A stretch of DNA of 64,000 nt. It comes from Mycobacterium sp. ELW1. GTDB taxonomy: Bacteria; Actinomycetota; Actinomycetes; Mycobacteriales; Mycobacteriaceae. The notes below the pieces were generated by a model. That model ran no database searches and was not told the DNA's origin. It saw nothing but the letters and a program-made list of their open reading frames with translations. Positions 16,553-24,908 of this stretch are shown one piece after another. Position 1 is the first letter of the stretch; every line of letters begins with the position of its first letter. The translations under genes and the position numbers were made by a program. Where the stretch lies: positions 4,650,001-4,714,000 of the forward strand of contig NZ_CP032155.1 in assembly GCF_008329905.1 (NCBI RefSeq). The letters are read 5' to 3'.

Positions 16553-18141
16553 CTGAAGAGGACTGGATCGCCCACGACCCCGATCCGGTCACGGCCGCCG
16601 AGCTGGCCGCATTGGATCCCGACGAGCGCGCCGCCCGGTTCGCCCGGCCGCTGAGGTTCGGCACCGCGGGCCTGCGCGGCCCGGTACGCGGCGGCCCGGA
16701 TTCGATGAACCTCGCCGTCGTGCTGCGCGCCACCTGGGCGGTGAGCCGAGTGCTGGCTGCGCGCGGCCTGGGCGGTTCCACCGTCGTGGTGGGCCGAGAC
16801 GCGCGGCACGGATCGGCGCAGTTCGCCGTCGCCGCCGCTGAAGTGTTTGCCGCTCAGGGGTTTTCGGTGATCGCCTGGGAGCATCCGGTGCCGACCCCGG
16901 TCGTCGCGTTCGCGGTCCGGCACACCGGCGCAGCGGCCGGGGTGCAGATCACCGCCTCACACAATCCGCGGACCGACAACGGCTACAAGGTCTACTTCGA
17001 CGGCGGGCTGCAGATCGTCTCCCCCGCCGACCGGGAGATCGAAGCGGCGATCGCCACAGCACCGCCCGCCGACGAGATCCCGCGGCAGCGCGTCCACCCT
17101 GCCTACGACGCCCTGGTCGACGCGTACGTGGCCCGCGCGGCGACGGTGCGACGGGGCGGCCACGGCAGTCCGCGAGTAGCGTTGACGGCGATGCACGGCG
17201 TCGGCGGCGAGCTCGCGCTGCGCACCCTGCACACGGCCGGATTCGACGACGTGCACACGGTGGCAAGCCAATTCGCGCCTGATCCGGACTTTCCAACGGT
17301 CGCCTTCCCCAACCCCGAAGAACCGGGCGCGGCCGACGCGCTGCTGCAGCTGGCCGGCGAGATCGGCGCCGACATCGCCATCGCGCTGGATCCCGATGCC
17401 GACCGTTGCGCCGTCGGCATTCCCGCCCCCGGCGGTTGGCGAATGCTGTCCGGTGACGAAACCGGTTGGCTGCTGGGCGATTACATCCTGTCGACCCTCG
17501 ACGCCGCAGACGCCGCGACCAGCGTGGTGGCCAACAGTGTGGTGTCGTCTCAGCTGCTCGGCATGATCGCCGCCGAGTACGGGGCCCGCCACGTCGTGAC
17601 GCTGACCGGCTTCAAATGGCTTGCCCGTGCCGACGCCGAGCTGACGGGGTGCAGCCTGGTCTACGCCTACGAGGAAGCCATCGGCCATTGCGTCGACCCG
17701 GCCGCCGTCCGGGACAAGGACGGGATCAGTGCCGCGGTGCTCGTCTGCGATCTGGTGGCACACCTTGCCGCCCAGGGCATGTCGGTCACCGATGCCCTCG
17801 ACCTGCTCGCCCTGCGCCACGGCGTGCACACCACGGCAGCACTGTCTCGGCGGGTGGCCGACGCCGCCGAGGCGGCGGCGATGATGACGCGGTTACGCAC
17901 CCACCCGCCCACCGAACTCGCGGGCTTTCCAGTCACCGCCAGGGCGGATGCCGACGCAGTATTCCTCACCGGCGGCGATCAGCAGACCTCCGTGCGGGTG
18001 GTGGTTCGCCCGTCGGGCACCGAGCCGAAAGTCAAGTGCTACACCGAAGTCGGCTTGGCCGCGGGTGCCGACCTCACCGAGGCCCGCGAGCGTGCGGCCG
18101 CGGTGCAGCAGCAGCTGCTGGCCGGTGCGCAGGGCTGGTAG
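16549..18141 (+). CDS. pmmB: Phosphomannomutase/phosphoglucomutase (alpha-D-phosphohexomutase)
   Basis: 530 aa. Motifs in order: FGTAGLRGPVRGG near residue 40, phosphoserine loop ITASHNP (Ser137), metal-binding DPDADR (about residue 282), sugar-recognition loop YEEAIG, and phosphate-binding RPSGTEPKVK near the C-terminus. It interconverts hexose-1- and hexose-6-phosphates; the exact sugar cannot be read from sequence. Length and order match mycobacterial PmmB. Next to upp, as in M. tuberculosis. Start GTG 16549 overlaps the MarR stop. Confidence 0.92.
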   Translation: MTEEDWIAHDPDPVTAAELAALDPDERAARFARPLRFGTAGLRGPVRGGPDSMNLAVVLRATWAVSRVLAARGLGGSTVVVGRDARHGSAQFAVAAAEVFAAQGFSVIAWEHPVPTPVVAFAVRHTGAAAGVQITASHNPRTDNGYKVYFDGGLQIVSPADREIEAAIATAPPADEIPRQRVHPAYDALVDAYVARAATVRRGGHGSPRVALTAMHGVGGELALRTLHTAGFDDVHTVASQFAPDPDFPTVAFPNPEEPGAADALLQLAGEIGADIAIALDPDADRCAVGIPAPGGWRMLSGDETGWLLGDYILSTLDAADAATSVVANSVVSSQLLGMIAAEYGARHVVTLTGFKWLARADAELTGCSLVYAYEEAIGHCVDPAAVRDKDGISAAVLVCDLVAHLAAQGMSVTDALDLLALRHGVHTTAALSRRVADAAEAAAMMTRLRTHPPTELAGFPVTARADADAVFLTGGDQQTSVRVVVRPSGTEPKVKCYTEVGLAAGADLTEARERAAAVQQQLLAGAQGW

Positions 18142-18765
18142 TCAGCGTGGCCCGAACTGGCGGTCACCGGCATCGCCGAGACCGGGCACGATGTAGGCGA
18201 CATCGTTGAGGCCGTCGTCGATGGTCGCTGTGAACAGGCGCGCCGACGGGGCGACTTTCTCCACCGCGGCAATGCCTTCCGGTGCACAGACCACACACAC
18301 CAGGGTGATGTCGCGCGCGCCCCGCTGGTGCAGCAGCCCGATGGTGTGGGCCATCGAACCCCCGGTTGCCAGCATCGGGTCGAGCACCATGACCGGTTGG
18401 GCGCTCAGGTCATCGGGCAGCGACTCCAGGTAGGGCGTCGGCTGATGCGTGGTCTCGTTTCGGGCCACCCCGACGAAACCCACCTTCGCTTCGGGGATCA
18501 GGGCGTGCGCCTGGTCGACCATCCCCAGCCCGGCACGCAGGACCGGCACCAGCAGCGGCGGAAAGGCCAGCCGCGAGCCCGCGGTTTCGGTGATCGGGGT
18601 GCGAACCGTGATCTCGGTGCACGCCGCGTCGCGGGTGGCCTCGTAGACCAGCATGTGGGTCAGGTCGCGCAGCGCGGACCGGAAGGCCGCGTTGTCGGTG
18701 CGCTCGTCACGCAGAGTGGTCAGCCGCGTTCTGGCCAGCGGGTGGTCGATGACGCACACATCCAT
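18142..18765 (-). CDS. upp: Uracil phosphoribosyltransferase
   Basis: 207 aa. It has [14 protein letters not shown] at the N-terminus, RAGLGMVDQ, and the PRPP-binding loop [12 protein letters not shown] (about residues 128-139). The C-terminal uracil-binding part includes [19 protein letters not shown]. It salvages uracil to UMP in the cytoplasm. Convergent with pmmB with no spacer, and 20 bp downstream of a DUF218 gene that may share its transcript. Confidence 0.95.
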   Translation of the reverse strand: MDVCVIDHPLARTRLTTLRDERTDNAAFRSALRDLTHMLVYEATRDAACTEITVRTPITETAGSRLAFPPLLVPVLRAGLGMVDQAHALIPEAKVGFVGVARNETTHQPTPYLESLPDDLSAQPVMVLDPMLATGGSMAHTIGLLHQRGARDITLVCVVCAPEGIAAVEKVAPSARLFTATIDDGLNDVAYIVPGLGDAGDRQFGPR

Positions 18766-18785
18766 GCGCAGAGACTAGAGGAGCC

Positions 18786-19358
18786 TCAGCCCGCATCACA
18801 GCCGAGCAGAACGGCTTTGACGAATCCTGCGTACTGATAGACGTATTCCGCGGCCCAGCGCCAGGGCGTGAAATCGTACGGTCGGGGCACCGGATTCATG
18901 GTGACGTCGCCGCCGAAGCACTGGTGGAAGATGTAGCGAGCGCGCACCATGTGGTAATTCCAGGACACCACGATCACGTGGGTCCAGTTGTGTTCCTTTG
19001 CAAGCCGAGCCACGTACATCGCCTCGCCGCGAGTGGTGAACGGGTCGGGGATGAAACACAGAACGGTGATGCTCGGCGTACCGGAGGCGCACGCGTGCTC
19101 GAAGTCGCCTAGATCCGCCGGCGTAGCCGAGTAGGCGTTCGACAGCACCACCGTGCTGGCGTAGCCCTGCCTGGCCAGGTTCAGGCCGTACTCGAGGCGG
19201 CCGTCGTTCTCGCCGCCGAGCACGACGATCGCGTCGGCCTTGGACAACGGGTCGACGTGCGGGCGGGTGAACAAGAAGTAGCCCGTGACGGCCAGGATGC
19301 CGGCGACGGACACCCCGACAGCCACCAAGATCGCCAGTGCGCGGCGCACCCTCCCCAC
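18786..19358 (-). CDS. DUF218 (YdcF/SanA/ElyC-like) membrane-anchored protein
   Basis: 190 aa from GTG 19358; the frame opens at a TTG 8 codons earlier and a GTG 3 codons later is also possible. One N-terminal transmembrane helix (ALAILVAVGVSVAGILAVTGYFLF) is followed by the DUF218 domain: ADAIVVLGGENDGRLEYGLNLA, TVVLSNAY, a DPFTTRGEAMYVARLAKE stretch, and VIVVSWNYHMVRARYIF. The domain probably faces the cell surface. Relatives in other bacteria affect envelope integrity, but no reaction is established. Divergent from the Rv3311-like gene. Confidence 0.75.
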   Translation of the reverse strand: MGRVRRALAILVAVGVSVAGILAVTGYFLFTRPHVDPLSKADAIVVLGGENDGRLEYGLNLARQGYASTVVLSNAYSATPADLGDFEHACASGTPSITVLCFIPDPFTTRGEAMYVARLAKEHNWTHVIVVSWNYHMVRARYIFHQCFGGDVTMNPVPRPYDFTPWRWAAEYVYQYAGFVKAVLLGCDAG

Positions 19359-19402
19359 GGGGGGCAGGCTACCCGCCAGCAAGCGTCGTTAGGCTGTGCG
19401 GC

Positions 19403-20668
19403 ATGGCTGAGCTCGTTCCGGTGCGCGTGGGCGTGACCGCTGGTGACCTGTACACCCTGTGGGCGCCCCGGTGGCGCGAAGGCGGCGACGAGTGGGAGGC
19501 GTTCCTCGGCAAGGACGATGACCTGTTCGCCTTCGAGTCGGTCGCGGACCTGGCCGCGTTCGTGCGCACCAACACCGACAACGACCTCACCGATCACCCC
19601 GCGTGGGAGGACCTGACGCAGGCCAACGCCCACAAGCTGAAGCCGGCGGCTGACCGCGAGGTCGACCTGGTGGTGGTCGAGGAGCTGCTGTCGGAGAAGC
19701 CCACCGAGGAATCCGTGACCGCGCTGGCCAACACGATGGCCGTCGTCTCCTCGATCGGTTCGGTGTGTGAGCTGCCCGCCGTGACCCGCTTCTTCAACGG
19801 CAACCCCAACCTCGGCCTGCTCTCGGGCGGCTACGAGCAGTTCAGCGGCAAGCCCGGACTCAAGCGCTGGGGCGTCGTCGGCGACATCGTCGCCCGCGGC
19901 TGGGACAGCGTGCTGTCGGCGATCGACGAAGTCATCACCGTGCCCGAGGTCGACGAGCGGGCCGCCAAGCTGGCCGCCGATGAGCTCGAGGAGCCCTACG
20001 AGGAGGAGATCGACGAGTCGGCCGACGCCGAGGCGGACGCCGAAGATTCCGGTGACGACGATTCGACGGTGGACGAGGCCGAGGAGCGGGCACCGCAGGA
20101 CGGTGTCGTGCTCGGCAGCCAGGAGGACTTCTGGGCCGAGGTCGGCATCGACCCGGTGCGCATCCAGGCCAGCTCGGGAACGTTCTACACGCTGCGCTGC
20201 TACTTCGATGACCGGCCGATCTTCCTCGGCCGCAACGGCCGCATCAGCGTCTTCACCTCCGAGCGCGCGCTGGCCCGCTACCTCGCCGACGAGCACGACC
20301 ACGACCTGTCGGATTTGAGCACCTACGACGACATCCGGACCGCGGCCACCGACGGATCGCTGCGGGTCGACGTCACCGAGGACAACATCTACGTGCTGAC
20401 CGGGCTGTCGGACGACATCGCCGACGGTCCCGACGCGGTCGACCACGACCAGCTGGAGCTGGCGGTCGAGCTGGTGCGCGATGTCGGTGAGTACTCCGAG
20501 GAGGAGACCGTCGACAAGCTGCTGGCCGAGGACCGGCTGCTGGGCAAGCTCGTCGACTACGTGCTCGATCCCGAGGAGAACTCCCGACCGGCCGGCCCGT
20601 ACACGGCCGCGGTCAAGGAGTGGGACGAGATCGAGCGCTTCGTCGAGTCGCGGCTGCGCCGCGAGTAG
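19403..20668 (+). CDS. Conserved actinobacterial protein, Rv3311-like, internally duplicated
   Basis: 421 aa, ATG 19403. Homologous to Rv3311 by position and length; function unknown. Two similar domains are visible. In the first, DLYTLWAP...FLGKDDDLFAFESVADLAAFV...NDLTDHPAWEDL; in the second, TFYTLRCY...FLGRNGRISVFTSERALARYL...HDLSDLSTYDDI. They are joined by a very acidic linker (about residues 190-235, rich in Glu/Asp/Ser). No signal peptide and no membrane segment, so probably cytoplasmic. Strongly acidic overall. Followed immediately by the convergent PE-PPE gene, with stop codons back to back. Confidence 0.8.
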   Translation: MAELVPVRVGVTAGDLYTLWAPRWREGGDEWEAFLGKDDDLFAFESVADLAAFVRTNTDNDLTDHPAWEDLTQANAHKLKPAADREVDLVVVEELLSEKPTEESVTALANTMAVVSSIGSVCELPAVTRFFNGNPNLGLLSGGYEQFSGKPGLKRWGVVGDIVARGWDSVLSAIDEVITVPEVDERAAKLAADELEEPYEEEIDESADAEADAEDSGDDDSTVDEAEERAPQDGVVLGSQEDFWAEVGIDPVRIQASSGTFYTLRCYFDDRPIFLGRNGRISVFTSERALARYLADEHDHDLSDLSTYDDIRTAATDGSLRVDVTEDNIYVLTGLSDDIADGPDAVDHDQLELAVELVRDVGEYSEEETVDKLLAEDRLLGKLVDYVLDPEENSRPAGPYTAAVKEWDEIERFVESRLRRE

Positions 20669-22129
20669 CTAGCTGCTGGAGCCGGCGCTCGCCTTGGCGC
20701 GCTTGGAGCCGCCGACACCGTTGTTGTGCGTTGACTGCGAGGACGTCGAGGACTTAGTCGTCGACTTGGCCGAGCTGTCCTTGGACGACGTGTCCTTGCC
20801 GCCGGTCGCTGCGGCGGCGGCGGTCTTCGTCGCCGTCGTGGTGGTGGTGTGCGGCTTGACGCCACCGGTCGCCTTTTTCACAGTCGGCTCGCTGGCGGCC
20901 ACCGCGGTGGTCCCAGTGGTGGCCGCCGCGCTCGACGAATCCGAGGTGGTATCCGGGGTGGTGTAGGTGACGTCGGGACCGCCGACTCCGTAGGGTCCGG
21001 GCCGGGTCGTGCCGAACGGGCGCTTACCGGTGAGGTCCTGGATGCCGTTGTCCCAGCCCGTCGGGATCGAGACGATCAGGTTGCGGGCGAATTTCACCGG
21101 GTTCGGGAAGTACGTGACATTCCACGACGTCGGCACACCGGGGCTGGTGGTGCGGTCGTAGGAGGACTCGATGATCACCCGCAGCGGGGCGTCCAAGGTG
21201 TCGGCGAACGCGTGGCCCAGCGGTCCGAGCTTCTCCAGCGGCATCAGCAGCGGAAGCACCGGGGTGGAGATCAGGTAGTAGTGCGTGTCGCCGTACTGGC
21301 CCTGATCGACCACGCCCGGATCGGTGAGCGTGGTGTTGTCGTAGGTGCCGCCGAGATGCAGGTAGTCGACGCCCATCATCGCGTTGACGACGGCCAGCAG
21401 GTTCAGCGGGTTGACCGGGAAATCCGACCATCCGTCGTACTGCGCGGCGATGTCGGTCGTGTCGTATTGGGTGTCGGTCGGGGTGGATCCGTTGAACGTC
21501 GACCCGCCGAAGGGCAGGCCCACCGGGATCGTGACGCCCTCGGGCCCGCGGGCGAGGAATCCACCGTTGGGGCGGTTGCCGTTGGCGGTCAGCACGAAGC
21601 TGACGTCGGGGCCCTCACCGGGTGCGTATTCGGCTGCCAACGCCCGCTTTTCCAGGGTCGAGATCGTCGAGCTCTGCGAGAACCCGTAGACGACGAACGT
21701 GTCGCCGGGAGCCGGCGCGACGGATCCCACCTGGTCGTTGTAGCTGCACGATGACGTCGCCTTGATGCAGTTGTCGAGGTTCTCCCGGCCGATGGCCACC
21801 GACTGATCGAACGTCAACGTGCCGTTGTTCGGCGTGGACTGTTCCGGGGTGATGACGGCGACCGTGTTGTACGGGCCGCCGGGGACGCCGGTGCCCAGCG
21901 TCGACGCGGGCGCGACGTAGTTGCCAACCGCGCTGGCGTTGTAATCCTGGACGAACTGATTGGTGTCCTCGTCCGGCGACAACGAGTGCCCGGTTCCGCC
22001 CATCACGAGAACCGTTGCGCCACTTGCGAGGAGCTTGAGGGCCGCCGTCGATGTCGACAGGAGAACCAAGGACAAGAATGCTGCCAGGGTGGCCGCCGCC
22101 ACCGCCGCGCTGCGAGCCGCTAGTCGCAT
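20669..22129 (-). CDS. PE-PPE domain serine hydrolase, exported, with low-complexity tail
   Basis: 486 aa from ATG 22129, preceded by AGGGGAG. Signal-anchor helix at residues 7-30, then the PE-PPE (PF08237) alpha/beta-hydrolase domain: ATVLVMGGTG near residue 40 and the nucleophile motif GFSQS (149-153, Ser151). Cys121 and Cys128 are close enough for a disulfide. Here the domain is not attached to a PE or PPE module. From about residue 400 the tail is almost only Ser, Thr, Lys, Ala and Gly, probably a wall-spanning or disordered region. PE-PPE domains are esterases acting on acyl chains; the substrate is unknown. Confidence 0.85.
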   Translation of the reverse strand: MRLAARSAAVAAATLAAFLSLVLLSTSTAALKLLASGATVLVMGGTGHSLSPDEDTNQFVQDYNASAVGNYVAPASTLGTGVPGGPYNTVAVITPEQSTPNNGTLTFDQSVAIGRENLDNCIKATSSCSYNDQVGSVAPAPGDTFVVYGFSQSSTISTLEKRALAAEYAPGEGPDVSFVLTANGNRPNGGFLARGPEGVTIPVGLPFGGSTFNGSTPTDTQYDTTDIAAQYDGWSDFPVNPLNLLAVVNAMMGVDYLHLGGTYDNTTLTDPGVVDQGQYGDTHYYLISTPVLPLLMPLEKLGPLGHAFADTLDAPLRVIIESSYDRTTSPGVPTSWNVTYFPNPVKFARNLIVSIPTGWDNGIQDLTGKRPFGTTRPGPYGVGGPDVTYTTPDTTSDSSSAAATTGTTAVAASEPTVKKATGGVKPHTTTTTATKTAAAAATGGKDTSSKDSSAKSTTKSSTSSQSTHNNGVGGSKRAKASAGSSS

Positions 22130-22389
22130 ACGGGTCACTCCCCTTATTTGTTCGCCCACGCCCCCCGACCAGGCCTGCAAGACTCTATCAGCAAACGCCG
22201 CATTGGGCACCAGCCTCCTGCCGCACGGGACACCGGCATGGGTGTCAGCGTGCGCACCTGCGGAATTTGACCGGCCGGAAATTTACTTCGGCGTTGGTTC
22301 TCCCGCAAACCACCTCCAGCCACCGTGTGGTGGGGTGCTAACCTTCGGAAAACCTGTCACGGCACGACAATAGTTGGGGTGAACATCCA

Positions 22390-22992
22390 ATGAGCCGCGT
22401 CCACATCCCGAAGTTGGGGATCATCGCCGCACTGCGGCAGAAGACCGACTACAAGCGGTGGGCCGACACCAGGAACCTCTACTCGGACTGGGAGCCCCGC
22501 ACGAAGCGGGCCGCCGAACTGATCCCGGCAGGCAGCCGGGTGATCGAGTTCGGCGCGGGCACCCGAACCCTCGAAAAGCACCTCGATCCGTCGTGCACCT
22601 ACACGCCGTCCGATCTCGTCGATCGGGGCCCGGGAACGCTGGTGTGCGACCTCAACGAACGTCCACTGCCTAACCTGGGCAAGGACACCTACGACGTCGC
22701 GGTGATCATGGGTGTCCTGGAGTATCTGCGCGATGTGCCGTCGATGCTGGACTGGCTGTCGGCCTTCGTGCCGCGGGTCGTGATTTCCTACGGGTGCCCC
22801 GACAGCAACGACCAGTTCCGTCGCACCAAGCTCGGCGCCGTCGACCGGATCAGCCGCGGCTGGCTGAACAGCTACCTGGAAGAAGACATCCGCACGCTGT
22901 TCCGGGACCGCGGCTACACCAGCCTGCACGAAGAGAACTGGGCAAACGTCGACGGCTACCAGCACCGGCTGTTCGTGTTCGCCAAGCAGTGA
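22390..22992 (+). CDS. Small class I SAM-dependent methyltransferase-like protein
   Basis: 200 aa, ATG 22390. A SAM-binding motif I is visible as SRVIEFGAGTRTLEKHL (about residues 49-65), then TYTPSDLVDRGPGTLVCDLNERPLP (motif II region) and YDVAVIMGVLEYLRDVP (motif IV/post-motif). The C-terminal part is short. It begins a plus-strand run with a PhyH-like dioxygenase (73 bp downstream) and a MocA-like oxidoreductase. This suggests a small modification pathway, probably for a secondary metabolite or lipid. Methyl acceptor unknown. Divergent from the PE-PPE gene across 260 bp in which I see no further gene. Confidence 0.7.
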   Translation: MSRVHIPKLGIIAALRQKTDYKRWADTRNLYSDWEPRTKRAAELIPAGSRVIEFGAGTRTLEKHLDPSCTYTPSDLVDRGPGTLVCDLNERPLPNLGKDTYDVAVIMGVLEYLRDVPSMLDWLSAFVPRVVISYGCPDSNDQFRRTKLGAVDRISRGWLNSYLEEDIRTLFRDRGYTSLHEENWANVDGYQHRLFVFAKQ

Positions 22993-23065
22993 CCTATGGC
23001 TCTCGCAGCCAGCACCGATAGCCTGTAGCGTGGGGGCGCGCAATTCGCTGAGGGAGGTAGCACCG

Positions 23066-23910
23066 GTGACGTCGACACTGACTGTGACGGACCTGTTGGC
23101 AAACGAGGGCATCGCCGATGTCACCGGACTGTGGCCGGTCGAGATGGTCGAAGACTGGAATCGTCGCCTCGATCCGATCTTCGCTGGAACCGATGGTGAG
23201 CGACGGTCGTACGCGAGTGCCGACGCCCTGGCCGAAACCGGGATCTTCGCCGAACTGTTCAGCGAGCAGGCGCGTCAGCTCATCGCCGGCATCCACCCGT
23301 CGGCTCTGCTCTACCACTGCCACAGCTACGAGATCGCGGCCAACCAGGGCCGGCCGCACATCCACCGCGACAAGCCGCTGGGCTGGCATCGCGACACCGA
23401 GACGATTCGGTCCTACACCCCGAGTTCCCGTCCTTCATCAGCATTTTCATTCTGCTGTCGCCGGTCGGCGCGGACGACGGCGCATTCGAGTTCTACCCGC
23501 ACCGGCCCAACAACGGGATGCGCGCCGGCGGTGACGCGGTCCAGCTGGTCGGCCCGATCGGCACGGCCGCGATGTGGAACCGGTCGTACTTCCACCGCGC
23601 CTCGCCGAACCGCGGTTCGGTGCGCCGCCGCGTGCTGAAGATCTCGTTCCAGCCCGCGGGCCTGCCGAACGACCGGATCGGGCTGCCCGAGTTCACCGAC
23701 GCCCGGGCGCACCTGAGCGATCCGGCCCTGCTGGCCCTGATCGACGCGAGCCGGGTGGGCAGCACCGCCCCGCTGGCCGACCGCGGCGAGATCCCGGCAG
23801 GCACCCCGATGCCGCCGACGACGCGCAACGAACTGTCCCGGGCACAGGCGGCCTACATCCGCGCCCAGACCGTCGGCTTCCGCGCGCTGGCCGCCGCGGG
23901 CGTTGTGTGA
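23066..23910 (+). pseudogene. Phytanoyl-CoA dioxygenase (PhyH)-like protein, frameshifted
   Basis: GTG 23066 follows AGGGAGG by 8 bp. The first frame reads to WHRDTETIRSY; from 23416 the next frame continues HPEFPSFISIFILLSPVG, FEFYPHRPNNGMRAGG and YFHRASPNRGSVRRR to TGA 23910. One missing C at 23416-23417 (TAC CAC reduced to TACAC) explains the break; repaired, the protein is 281 aa. The Fe(II) ligands would be His and Asp in WHRD and a distal His in YFHRASPN, with 2-oxoglutarate held by a following Arg. All catalytic residues are present, so the lesion is recent or an assembly error. The substrate is unknown. Confidence 0.8.
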
Positions 23911-24908
23911 CCCAGCCCAGTAGCCGGCTGCGGGCGCTCGTCGTCGGGTCCGGATACCGCGTTCGCAACGCCTTCCTTCCGGCGTTGAGCCTGCTCGACT
24001 CCCACATCGAGGTCGTCGGTGTCCACTCCCGTACCTATGCGAACGCGTCCCGCGCGGCCGAACGCTGGGGTGTGCCGGCGATCGAGGATCCGCGGACATT
24101 GCGCCCCGGCGACATCGACCTGGCCCTGGTGTCGGTGACGGTGACCAACAACGTCGCCGTGTTGAAGTCGCTGGCCCACCTGGCTCCCGGCGCAGCGTTG
24201 GTCATCGACACCCCCGGCGTCGGGCGGCTCGACGACCTCGCCCGGCTGGCCCAGTTCCGCCGGTGGTCGCCCATCCGGGTCGGTGAAGACTTCATGAATA
24301 TGCCGCAGTACCGACTGGTCGGCGAGGCGATCAGGTCGGGCGCGCTGGGCGAGGTCAGCCGAGTCACGATGTCGCAGATGGGTTATCGCTATCACGCGTT
24401 GGCACTGGTGCGGTCGTGGCTGGGATTGTTGCCGCCGAAGTCGGCGCGCAGCCGGCGCGTCCCGGGCGGGGTGGACATCGAGTACCGATTCCGCGGCGGA
24501 AAGGTCGGCGAGGTCCACGAGCCGTACCGGCAATCCGAGGGATCCTTCTCCGTGACCGGCAGCACGACGACGCTGACCGGCGACCCGATGGGCCACCCGA
24601 TCCCAGATGCCAAGGGCGCCAGCCTCCGTCGCGTCGAGGATGAGAACGGCATCGCAGGGTTCACGATCGACGGGCTGGAAAAGCCGCTGCACATCGACCT
24701 TCCGTACCAGGCGGCGCTGCGCGAGATGAAACTCGAGGACGACTCGGAGTTCAACCTGCTGCGCATCGACGGTCTGGCTCAGGTGATTTCGTCGCTGTGG
24801 ACCGACGACCCGGTGAACACCCGATACCGGCTCGAAGATGCGGTCGCGGACAACCTGGTGAGCTGGGCGGCGCGATTCATGCCCTGGGTACCCACCCCGC
24901 GGTTCTAG
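23907..24908 (+). CDS. Gfo/Idh/MocA-family oxidoreductase
   Basis: 333 aa from GTG 23907, overlapping the dioxygenase stop as GTGA. The N-terminal Rossmann fold shows LRALVVGSGYRVRNAFLPAL, then VVGVHSRTYANASRAAERWGVP and DLALVSVTVTNNVAVL. The family EKP motif, whose lysine is usually catalytic, appears here as IDTPGVG, so the normal lysine is missing. The C-terminal alpha/beta domain includes GEDFMNMPQYRLVGEAIRSGALGEVSRV. Probable NAD(P)-dependent enzyme on a sugar- or polyol-like substrate, but the altered motif means a changed reaction is possible. Shares its stop region (CTAG) with the convergent mmpL gene. Confidence 0.8.
   Translation: MTQPSSRLRALVVGSGYRVRNAFLPALSLLDSHIEVVGVHSRTYANASRAAERWGVPAIEDPRTLRPGDIDLALVSVTVTNNVAVLKSLAHLAPGAALVIDTPGVGRLDDLARLAQFRRWSPIRVGEDFMNMPQYRLVGEAIRSGALGEVSRVTMSQMGYRYHALALVRSWLGLLPPKSARSRRVPGGVDIEYRFRGGKVGEVHEPYRQSEGSFSVTGSTTTLTGDPMGHPIPDAKGASLRRVEDENGIAGFTIDGLEKPLHIDLPYQAALREMKLEDDSEFNLLRIDGLAQVISSLWTDDPVNTRYRLEDAVADNLVSWAARFMPWVPTPRF

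Noticed and set aside
23405..23425. Programmed ribosomal frameshift in the PhyH gene
   Set aside because: No slippery heptamer and no downstream structure seen; a single lost base explains the break more simply.
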